Shown in pieces: positions 6,794 through 13,925 of a stretch of DNA of 64,000 bases. The DNA is from Microvirga splendida (GTDB lineage Bacteria; Pseudomonadota; Alphaproteobacteria; Rhizobiales; Beijerinckiaceae). Both the position numbers and the translations under genes were made by a program. The notes under the pieces are model-generated. The model was given only the letters and a program-made list of their open reading frames with translations. It had not been told where the DNA came from and ran no database searches. The DNA lies in assembly GCF_016427565.1 (NCBI RefSeq), contig NZ_JAELXT010000002.1, forward strand, positions 186,001-250,000. Direction: 5' to 3'. How positions within the stretch are numbered: the stretch's first letter is position 1; each line of letters starts with the position of its first letter.

Positions 6794-7972
6794 TCACGCT
6801 GCCTGCCCGGCGCACCAGCCCGACGACCAGGCCCACTGGAAATTGTAGCCGCCGAGCCAGCCGGTCACGTCCACCACCTCGCCGATGAAGTAGAGGCCCG
6901 GCACCGACTTCGCTTCCATGGTGCGGGATTCGAGCTCGCGGGTGTCGACGCCGCCCAGCGTCACCTCGGCGGTGCGGTAACCCTCCGAGCCCGCCGGCTT
7001 GAAGCGCCAGCGGTTCACCGCCTCCTCGACGGCGCGAAGCCGCTTGTCGGAATAATCCGCCAGGTTGGTCGGTCCCTTCTCGGCCTCGGCGATGAGCTGC
7101 GCCAGACGCTTGGGCAGGAACGTTGAGAGAGCCGTCTGCAGCGCCTGCCGTCCATTATGTGCGCGGGCAGCGCGCAGCTCCTCGAACAGGTTCACGCCCG
7201 GCAGCATGGACAGGGTGATCTCGTCGCCCTCGCGCCAATAGGAGGAGATCTGCAGGATGGAGGGGCCGCTCAAGCCGCGATGGGTGAAGAGCAGCGCCTC
7301 GGCGAACTGCGTCTTGCCGCAACCAGCCACCGCATCGACCGCAACGCCCGCCAGCGGTGTCAGCCGCTCCAGCAGATTCGGCTCCAGGGTCAGCGGCACG
7401 AGGGCCGGGCGCGTCTCGACAATCTTCAGCCCGAACTGCTGCGCGAGATCGTAGCCGAAGCCGGTGGCGCCCATCTTCGGAATGGACTTGCCGCCGCTCG
7501 CCACCACGAGGGACCGGCATTGCACCGCGCCGTGCGAGAGCCCGAGCGCAAACCCCTCAGGTGTTCTCTCGACGGATTGCACCGACGTGGACAGGCGCAG
7601 TTCCACGTTCGCCTGCCGCATTTCGTTCAGCAGCAGATCGACGATCTGCTTCGACGAACCGTCGCAGAAGAGCTGGCCCAGGGTCTTCTCGTGATAGGCG
7701 ATGCCGTAGCGCTCCACGAGGGCGATGAAGTCACGCTGCGTGTAGCGGCGCAAAGCTGAAATGGCGAAGCTCGGGTTCTGCGAGATGAAGTTGGCCGGCC
7801 CTGCGTTGAGGTTGGTGAAGTTGCAGCGCCCGCCGCCGGAGATGCGGATCTTCTCGCCGGGCTTGGCCGCATGATCGACGATCAGCACGGAGCGCCCGCG
7901 CTTGCCGGCCTCCGCCGCACACATCATCCCGGCAGCACCCGCGCCGATCACCACAACGTCGAATTGATCCAA
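6794..7972 (-). CDS. HI0933/YhiN-family FAD-dependent oxidoreductase
   Basis: 392 residues. The N-terminus carries the dinucleotide-binding motif VVVIGAGAAGMMCAAEAG followed by the family signature KIRISGGGRCNFTN. The middle holds ASGGKSIPKMGATGFGYDLA, and the C-terminus ends with the second FAD contact in GLYFIGEVVDVTGWLGGYN. These features define the BaiN/YhiN (HI0933-like) flavoproteins, whose physiological substrate is mostly unknown. The start is TTG at 7970-7972: no ATG is available before the FAD motif, and a weak AGGGA lies about 8 bases upstream. It is convergent with the acetyltransferase gene (10-base gap). Confidence 0.9.
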   Translation of the reverse strand: MDQFDVVVIGAGAAGMMCAAEAGKRGRSVLIVDHAAKPGEKIRISGGGRCNFTNLNAGPANFISQNPSFAISALRRYTQRDFIALVERYGIAYHEKTLGQLFCDGSSKQIVDLLLNEMRQANVELRLSTSVQSVERTPEGFALGLSHGAVQCRSLVVASGGKSIPKMGATGFGYDLAQQFGLKIVETRPALVPLTLEPNLLERLTPLAGVAVDAVAGCGKTQFAEALLFTHRGLSGPSILQISSYWREGDEITLSMLPGVNLFEELRAARAHNGRQALQTALSTFLPKRLAQLIAEAEKGPTNLADYSDKRLRAVEEAVNRWRFKPAGSEGYRTAEVTLGGVDTRELESRTMEAKSVPGLYFIGEVVDVTGWLGGYNFQWAWSSGWCAGQAA

Positions 7973-8089
7973 AGGAGGTTTCCCTGCCAGAGCGGGCCCG
8001 CAGGAGCAGGCTGTCCCGCCCGTGGCTAAGGGATCGCCGAGGATCTTGCAAGGCTCCGCCGCGGGACCCCGCGGCGGCTTGCGCCTCGG

Positions 8090-10225
8090 TCAGATGACGA
8101 AGAAGTCCTTGTGGGTCATGGCGAGCTTCTTCGACAGGGTGGCGATCTCCACCTGCTTGCTCTTGCCGGAGCCATCGGCGTCGTAGAACAGCACGCCCTT
8201 GTTCTTGTCGTAAACGACGTAGTCGTTCTTGTCCTTGGCCTTGGAGCCGACGGTGAAGAAGTCCTTCTTCAGCTGAACCGGCTTCTTCTCCGTGCCCTTC
8301 TTGCCGAGCTTGGAGAACACGGCGTTGTCGAGCCAGATCGAGTCGTCCTTGACCTTGAAATCGAGGATCTTGTCGAGGTTTGAGCTCTTGTTCGGCTTGG
8401 TGTCGAATATGAAGGCATCGCGGCCCGAGCCGCCCTTCAGGACATCCTTGCCAAGCTCGCCGCGGATCCTATCGTTGCCGTTGTCACCGGACAGCGTATC
8501 GCGGCCGTTACCGCCATAAATTTTGTCGTGGCCACCGGCGCCCTTAATCGTATCCGCTCCGGATCCACCGACCATCAGCTCCGAGCTTCCTGAACCTTCG
8601 ATAGCCGTTCCGGGTGTTACCGGCGGACGGTATCCCGATGAAGTATATGTGCCGCTGGCGTCGGTGATCTTCTTGACACCATTCGATTGGAGTTCATGCC
8701 TCTCCAGGTCGGTGAAAGTCTTTCCCTCAAGGATGACCCAGATGTTCTTTCCGCCCTGACCGCTGATAATAGGTGCGAGCTTCCCGTCGCTAATCAGAAG
8801 AGTGGGTGCACTATCGGCAAAAGAAATCGTCTCGATATTGGATATTGCCTTCCCCCGCAGGTCGAGACTTGGTCCGTGAAGATGCAACGTGTCGCCCGCG
8901 GTAAAGAAGTCAGGCTTGCCTCCATCCAAGGCTGTGACCGCGGAGAGCGTCTGCGCATTGAACTCGAAGATTTCCTCGGCATCGCTCCCCTGCACCTTCT
9001 CGATACCGGTGAAGGCGCCGAGCTTGGAGAAATCATACCTGGCGCGATCCCAGGGCTGCGCATTCGGCATGGAGAACCTGAGCGTATCGAATCCGGCGCC
9101 GCCATCGAGAACATCGCCGACGCCGAGGTCATTCAATCCTGCAACAAAAACCTCGTTGGCGGCTGTTCCGCTCAATGAATCGAGGCCGGGGGTCAGGACC
9201 ATCACGTTCGCCGCAGCAACGGTGACGTCAATCGTGGCGACGCCCTTTCGCATGCCGCCATCGGATGCGGTGACGAGGATCGTGCGGTGCGCAGCGAATG
9301 TCTGATCGGCGTTGATGTCCACATAGGTGAGGGATCGGACCAGCTTGTTGACCAGTTCCGGTGTCGCCCCGCTCATCAGCGCCACCGACAGATCCTCGCC
9401 GGGAGTATTGTAGATCGTTCCAATCTCGGTTCCATCGACGCTGATCCTGCTGCCGGCAAAGAGACCGTCCGACAGGCGCACTGCGCCTGTCGCGTCGATT
9501 CCGATGCTCTCGGTCGGGAGCTTCTGCCCCGCAATCCGAACCGACAGGGAGCTGATCACCCCGTCGTCATCGGTGACCGCCGCATCCGCGCCCGGATCAA
9601 GGAGTACGGATTGGCCCGGAAGGGTATGCACGGACGATCTGTTCAGGTTAGCAATGACCGGAGCCTCATTGATGCTCACCGCACCGTCGGCATAAGTAAT
9701 CTTGTCGATGCCGTGGGCATGGAGAGCTTCGCGCTCTTCCAGGCTCAATGACACACCGTTCATGATGAGGTGGTCGTTCTGCCCGAAGCCATTGATCTTG
9801 AAAGCGGTGGCCTTGTCCGCAAGCGTCACGACGGAGTTGTCCGACAGCAGATTGATGCGGGCGAAGTTCAGAATTGCCTTCGCGCGGAGATCGAAATTCG
9901 TCCCCTCCAGCAGAAGGGAGTCATCGGACGAACCGGCGCCTCCGTCAATCGTTGCCACACCCAGCAACTGATCGTCGCGAAGCCAGATCGTCTCGCGATC
10001 TGATGTCGCGCGAATGATCTCGATGCCCGACAGAACGGAAAGATCCGATAGATCAAAATATCCTGAATAGTAATCGGACCGCAGATGAAGCGTATCGGTT
10101 CCCGCGCCTCCGTCGATGGTCCCAATCCATTGGTTGCCGCCAATAGAAGCCGTCAGCGTCAGAACATCGGCGGCGGCAGTACCGACAATATTGAGAGTAG
10201 TAGGACCTGAAAAACCAAAACTCAT
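8090..10225 (-). CDS. Large RTX calcium-binding secreted protein
   Basis: 711 residues without a classical signal peptide, as expected for type I secretion. Residues 1-175 and 340-460 contain related sheet-like modules with TIDGGAGTDTLHLR, VATIDGGAGS and VLDGGAGFDTLRFS. Residues about 180-335 form a cadherin-like beta domain (APVIANLNRSSVHTLPG to KGVATIDVTV). Residues about 540-600 are RTX nonapeptides (GGSGADTIKGAGG, GGNGRDTLSGDNG, GGSGRDAFIF). The last 110 residues (FIFDTKPNKSSNLDKILDF to the terminal DFFVI) are shared with the RTX protein at 39133 and start to appear in the one at the left edge. ATG at 10223-10225 is chosen although no clear ribosome binding site is seen. The ligand or enzymatic role is unknown. 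Confidence 0.9.
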   Translation of the reverse strand: MSFGFSGPTTLNIVGTAAADVLTLTASIGGNQWIGTIDGGAGTDTLHLRSDYYSGYFDLSDLSVLSGIEIIRATSDRETIWLRDDQLLGVATIDGGAGSSDDSLLLEGTNFDLRAKAILNFARINLLSDNSVVTLADKATAFKINGFGQNDHLIMNGVSLSLEEREALHAHGIDKITYADGAVSINEAPVIANLNRSSVHTLPGQSVLLDPGADAAVTDDDGVISSLSVRIAGQKLPTESIGIDATGAVRLSDGLFAGSRISVDGTEIGTIYNTPGEDLSVALMSGATPELVNKLVRSLTYVDINADQTFAAHRTILVTASDGGMRKGVATIDVTVAAANVMVLTPGLDSLSGTAANEVFVAGLNDLGVGDVLDGGAGFDTLRFSMPNAQPWDRARYDFSKLGAFTGIEKVQGSDAEEIFEFNAQTLSAVTALDGGKPDFFTAGDTLHLHGPSLDLRGKAISNIETISFADSAPTLLISDGKLAPIISGQGGKNIWVILEGKTFTDLERHELQSNGVKKITDASGTYTSSGYRPPVTPGTAIEGSGSSELMVGGSGADTIKGAGGHDKIYGGNGRDTLSGDNGNDRIRGELGKDVLKGGSGRDAFIFDTKPNKSSNLDKILDFKVKDDSIWLDNAVFSKLGKKGTEKKPVQLKKDFFTVGSKAKDKNDYVVYDKNKGVLFYDADGSGKSKQVEIATLSKKLAMTHKDFFVI

Positions 10226-10509
10226 GGATCTAACAACCAATGCAGGTTACATGGCCGAAACTTGGCCATTCGTGAGAACCCCTCGGAAATGCCACAATAT
10301 TGCAACCCTGTATAGGCATAGCCGGCCCAAAATCCATGGAGCAAAGGCGGGGTCAGTCCGGATTTTGATCTCGGCTCACCCTCCTCAGATTGAAGGAGAT
10401 ACCTGCGGGTCTACCCTTTTCCGTTCTTCATAGCCGCACGTCCCAACGCGACGGCGTGTCAGTTTGCCGCTCCTTTACGATACTTAGAACTATATACTTA
10501 CTGTCATCT
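10226..10509. other. Gene-free stretch between the RTX gene and the YbaK remnant
   Basis: About 280 bases, moderately AT-rich, including the upstream region of the RTX gene. The open frame across part of it has no recognisable protein similarity until about 10504. I see no clear promoter, terminator or RNA. Confidence 0.5.
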
Positions 10510-10752
10510 CATCACCTGCGTCTGTCCGATCTGAAGACAGAGCTGGGCCAGGAACTGCGGTTCGCCTCGGAGGATGAGATCGTCTATTTGTTCCGCGAGT
10601 GCGACCGTGGTGCCATTCCGCCCGTCGACACCTGCTCCGGAATTGATGCCCTCATTGACGATGACATGGAACGGAAGCAGGACATCTATCTCGAAAGCGG
10701 TGATCACGCCGTGCTCGTTCAGATCAGAGGTAGAAACTTCGCCCCCCCTTAA
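10504..10752 (+). pseudogene. 3' remnant of a YbaK/EbsC-type aminoacyl-tRNA deacylase
   Basis: From 10504 the frame encodes SSHHLRLSDLKTELGQELRF, then FRECDRGAIPPVDTCSGIDA and ESGDHAVLVQIRGRNF. These match the C-terminal half of YbaK-domain proteins, which hydrolyse mischarged tRNA and share ASHHxRLSDL, CxxGAIPP and GGDHxxLI blocks. The N-terminal half, with the catalytic lysine, is absent and no start codon with a ribosome binding site precedes the conserved part. Upstream codons (TIYLL) may be the join of an internal deletion. It is probably a decayed gene. Confidence 0.65.
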
Positions 10753-10957
10753 CCCTCAGGCACAGCATGGATCGTTCAGCGAACCCATGTCCCGCGTGAA
10801 GCGAGAAGGCGTGCTGACAGAGCAACTCAGGACGAGCAGCTGACCGTCTCTGAAGTGGCCGGTTCGGCAGATGACGGGAACTGTGGTAGAGCTCTCCGCA
10901 CTCAAGCTCCGAGCCTGCCTCGGCCTTTCCCTTTGCTCTGGGTAGTCGCTCCTCTCA

Positions 10958-11395
10958 ATGCCCCATCTTGCCGAATACGGCGCCCTGTTCGCCGCTGCCT
11001 TCCTGTCGGCCACGATCTTCCCGTTTCAGTCGGAGGCCGTGCTGTTCACGATGCTTGTGGCCGATCGCTACACCTGGTGGGTGCTCATTCTCGTGGCGAG
11101 CGTAGGCAACATTCTGGGCTCGGTGGTGAATTGGTTCCTGGGCCGCTTCTTCGCCCATTTCGAGGATCGGCGCTGGTTTCCGGTAAAGCGCAGCCAAATG
11201 GTCAAGGCCGAAGCCTGGTATCACAAATACGGCCGGTGGACGCTGCTGCTCAGTTGGATGCCGGTTATCGGCGACCCGCTCACCATCGTGGCCGGGTTGC
11301 TGCGGGAGCCCCTGCGGGTGTTCATCCCGCTCGTGGCGCTCGCCAAGACCGGGCGTTACCTCGCCGTCGGAGCCCTGAGCCTGGGGTGGATCTAG
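10958..11395 (+). CDS. YqaA family inner-membrane protein (DedA/SNARE-associated type)
   Basis: 145 residues, mostly hydrophobic, with about four membrane segments (near residues 8-33, 40-62, 95-118 and 122-143). The pattern with FPFQSEAVLF, GNILGSVVNWFLGR and SWMPVIGDPLTIVAGLLR is that of YqaA proteins, distant relatives of DedA flippase-like proteins. The polar WMPVIGDP loop corresponds to the conserved re-entrant region. Role probably in membrane or lipid homeostasis; the substrate is not established. It overlaps the convergent small gene by 4 bases. Confidence 0.88.
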   Translation: MPHLAEYGALFAAAFLSATIFPFQSEAVLFTMLVADRYTWWVLILVASVGNILGSVVNWFLGRFFAHFEDRRWFPVKRSQMVKAEAWYHKYGRWTLLLSWMPVIGDPLTIVAGLLREPLRVFIPLVALAKTGRYLAVGALSLGWI

Positions 11396-11634
11396 GGGCC
11401 CTGCAGGCTCGACCAGATCTCTTCCAGGTGGCTCGGCTCGATCACGTCGCCGGATGCGGTGCGGATGACCGCGTGCATCCCGGCAGGCGCCTCGTTGGTC
11501 ATGGCCCAATGAACCGCCTCCCGCAGGGAGCGGAATTCGATGATATCGCTGGGAGCGCCCTGGCTGCCATCCTGCGGCCCCAGGGGCTCGTATTGCAGAT
11601 GAGCCGGAGCATCCAGATCGGTTTGCATCACCAT
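11392..11634 (-). CDS. Small conserved hypothetical protein
   Basis: 80 residues, no signal peptide, no membrane segment. The core EFRSLREAVHWAMTNEAPAGMHAVIRTASGDVI resembles small uncharacterised alphaproteobacterial proteins predicted to fold as an alpha/beta unit. Good codon usage and exact abutment with the YqaA gene support it as real. Its stop codon and that of the convergent YqaA gene are both read from the same palindromic CTAG at 11392-11395. No function can be proposed. Confidence 0.65.
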   Translation of the reverse strand: MVMQTDLDAPAHLQYEPLGPQDGSQGAPSDIIEFRSLREAVHWAMTNEAPAGMHAVIRTASGDVIEPSHLEEIWSSLQGP

Positions 11635-11712
11635 GTCGCCGTCCTGCCCTTGTTCGAAGGATCCAGGCGGGACAACGCTTGCGGAGGCTGGGCCGTTTCA
11701 GCTTGGCTGCTA

Positions 11713-11813
11713 GAGCATCGTGCGGCCCGCTGGGTCCGAACGATGCTCTCATCCAAGAAGGAAGCATCGGATCAGATCCCAAAAGTGCAAGTCCACTTTT
11801 GGGTCCGATGCTT
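11713..11813. repeat. Two-module palindromic intergenic repeat, copy B
   Basis: Module 1: GAGCATCGT (11713-11721) with ACGATGCTC (11740-11748). Module 2: AAGCATCGG (11762-11770) with CCGATGCTT (11805-11813) around the nested stem CCCAAAAGTG/CACTTTTGGG (11778-11787 with 11794-11803). Module 2 is nearly identical to that of copy A at 1684-1734. Module 1 has a shorter middle. Confidence 0.85.
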
Positions 11814-11919
11814 TAGCAATTACCTTGCGACAAAGCAGGCGTGACCACAAGGAATGGCAAATTTTCTTGCAAATTGCGCAATTTGAGTCGAACAAGGCGC
11901 CATAGAATTAGGGGAAACC

Positions 11920-13749
11920 ATGCCAGCCTATCGCTCTCGCACCACCACCCACGGCCGCAACATGGCGGGCGCTCGCGGCCTCTGGCGGGCCACGGGCATG
12001 AAGGATTCCGACTTCGGCAAGCCGATCATCGCCGTGGTCAACTCCTTCACCCAGTTCGTGCCGGGCCACGTCCACCTCAAGGACCTGGGCCAGCTCGTGG
12101 CGCGGGAGATCGAGAAAGCCGGCGGCGTCGCCAAGGAGTTCAACACCATCGCGGTGGATGACGGCATCGCCATGGGCCATGACGGAATGCTCTACTCCCT
12201 GCCCTCCCGCGAGCTGATCGCGGATTCGGTCGAGTACATGGTCAACGCCCATTGCGCCGACGCCATGGTGTGCATCTCCAACTGCGACAAGATCACCCCC
12301 GGCATGCTGATGGCCGCCATGCGCCTCAACATCCCGGTGGTCTTCGTCTCTGGCGGCCCGATGGAGGCCGGCAAGGTGGTGCTCAACGGCGTGACCAAGA
12401 AGCTCGACCTGGTGGACGCCATGGTGGCGGCGGCCGACGACAAGATCGCCGACGAGGACATCAAGGCCATCGAGCGCGCCGCCTGCCCCACCTGCGGCTC
12501 GTGCTCGGGCATGTTCACGGCCAATTCCATGAACTGCCTCACCGAGGCGCTCGGCCTGTCGCTGCCGGGCAACGGCTCGACGCTGGCGACCCACGCCGAC
12601 CGCAAGCGCCTCTTCGTGGAGGCCGGCCACCTGATCGTCGATCTCGCGCGCCGCTATTACGAGCAGGACGATGCGAGCGTTCTGCCGCGCTCCATCGCGT
12701 CGTTCGCCGCCTTCGAGAACGCCATGACGCTCGACATCGCCATGGGCGGGTCGAGCAACACGGTGCTGCACCTGCTGGCTGCCGCCCACGAGGCGGAAGT
12801 GGACTTCACCATGGCGGATATCGACCGCCTGTCGCGCCGGGTTCCGGTGCTGTGCAAGGTCGCGCCCGCCATTGCCAACGTGCACATGGAAGACGTGCAC
12901 CGGGCCGGCGGCATCATGGGCATCTTAGGCGAGCTCGACCGCGCGGGGCTGCTCGACACCTCGGTGCCCACCGTTCATGCCGAGACCATGAAGGCGGCTC
13001 TCGACCGCTGGGACGTGCGGCGCACGAACAGCCACGCGGTGCACGAGTTCTTCAGCGCCGCGCCCGGCGGCGTGCCGACGCAAACCGCCTTCAGCCAGGC
13101 GAGCCGCTACGACAGCGTGGACACGGATCGTGCAGGCGGCGTAATCCGCGACGCGGAGCATGCGTTCTCGAAGGATGGGGGACTTGCGGTGCTCTCCGGC
13201 AACCTTGCGCTTGACGGCTGCATCGTGAAGACGGCGGGCGTCGACGAGAGCATCCTGGTGTTCTCGGGTCCCGCCATCGTGTTCGAGAGCCAGGACGATG
13301 CGGTGAGCGGCATCCTCAACGGCAAGGTGAAGGCCGGCGACGTGGTGGTCATCCGCTACGAGGGACCGCGCGGCGGCCCCGGCATGCAGGAGATGCTCTA
13401 TCCCACGAGCTACCTGAAATCGAAGGGCCTCGGCAAAGCCTGCGCGCTCATCACCGACGGGCGCTTCTCGGGCGGCACCTCGGGCTTGTCCATCGGCCAT
13501 GCCTCGCCGGAAGCCGCCGAAGGCGGCACCATCGGCCTCGTGCAGGACGGCGACCGGATCGAGATCGACATCCCGAACCGCAGCATCCGCCTGGCCGTGG
13601 GCGACGCGGAGCTGGAGCGCCGCCGCGCCGAGCAGCAGGCCAAGGGCTGGCAGCCGGCCCAGCCGCGCAAGCGCAAGGTCTCGGCGGCCCTCAAGGCCTA
13701 TGCCATGCTGGCCACCAGCGCCGCCAAGGGCGCCGTGCGGCAGATCTGA
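11920..13749 (+). CDS. ilvD: Dihydroxy-acid dehydratase
   Basis: A 609-residue iron-sulfur enzyme that dehydrates 2,3-dihydroxy-isovalerate and -3-methylvalerate, the third common step of valine and isoleucine synthesis. Cluster and metal ligands are visible: [12 protein letters not shown] (Cys), and [20 protein letters not shown] with the second cluster cysteine. The C-terminal [20 protein letters not shown] is the IlvD signature. Length matches the E. coli enzyme (616). ATG at 11920 follows AGGGGAAA. It stands alone in this window, without other ilv genes, between a palindromic repeat and an intrinsic hairpin. Confidence 0.97.
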   Translation: MPAYRSRTTTHGRNMAGARGLWRATGMKDSDFGKPIIAVVNSFTQFVPGHVHLKDLGQLVAREIEKAGGVAKEFNTIAVDDGIAMGHDGMLYSLPSRELIADSVEYMVNAHCADAMVCISNCDKITPGMLMAAMRLNIPVVFVSGGPMEAGKVVLNGVTKKLDLVDAMVAAADDKIADEDIKAIERAACPTCGSCSGMFTANSMNCLTEALGLSLPGNGSTLATHADRKRLFVEAGHLIVDLARRYYEQDDASVLPRSIASFAAFENAMTLDIAMGGSSNTVLHLLAAAHEAEVDFTMADIDRLSRRVPVLCKVAPAIANVHMEDVHRAGGIMGILGELDRAGLLDTSVPTVHAETMKAALDRWDVRRTNSHAVHEFFSAAPGGVPTQTAFSQASRYDSVDTDRAGGVIRDAEHAFSKDGGLAVLSGNLALDGCIVKTAGVDESILVFSGPAIVFESQDDAVSGILNGKVKAGDVVVIRYEGPRGGPGMQEMLYPTSYLKSKGLGKACALITDGRFSGGTSGLSIGHASPEAAEGGTIGLVQDGDRIEIDIPNRSIRLAVGDAELERRRAEQQAKGWQPAQPRKRKVSAALKAYAMLATSAAKGAVRQI

Positions 13750-13758
13750 TCTGAGGGG

Positions 13759-13778
13759 AGCCCGGCAATGCCCGGGCT
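13759..13778 (+). terminator. Hairpin after ilvD
   Basis: AGCCCGG (13759-13765) pairs with CCGGGCT (13772-13778), ending 29 bases after the ilvD stop. The following sequence is pyrimidine-rich but has no T-run. A second perfect hairpin, CATGTGCG-AAAA-CGCACATG, lies at 13793-13812, with a TTTTT 9 bases later. Confidence 0.5.
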
Positions 13779-13879
13779 TCCTCAGCGCCTGGCATGTGCG
13801 AAAACGCACATGAACTTGGCTTTTTCTCTCAGGCAGGACCGCCGCCCTCCCTAAACGGGGAGTACCCCGAACATCCGCC

Positions 13880-13918
13880 CCTCCTACCTGGCGCCGTTAC
13901 ACAATAACGGTAGGGAGG
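13880..13918 (+). promoter_or_regulatory. Hairpin sequestering the ribosome binding site of the autotransporter gene
   Basis: CCTCC (13880-13884) and TACC (13885-13888) can pair with GGTA (13909-13912) and the ribosome binding site GGAGG (13914-13918), with one bulged G. An inner stem GTTA/TAAC (13896-13899 with 13905-13908) has a 5-base loop. The start codon follows 7 bases later at 13926. In this state the site would be closed to ribosomes, as in RNA thermometers or small-RNA-controlled leaders. No binding or temperature response is known. Confidence 0.5.
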
Positions 13919-13925
13919 AAGCGCC

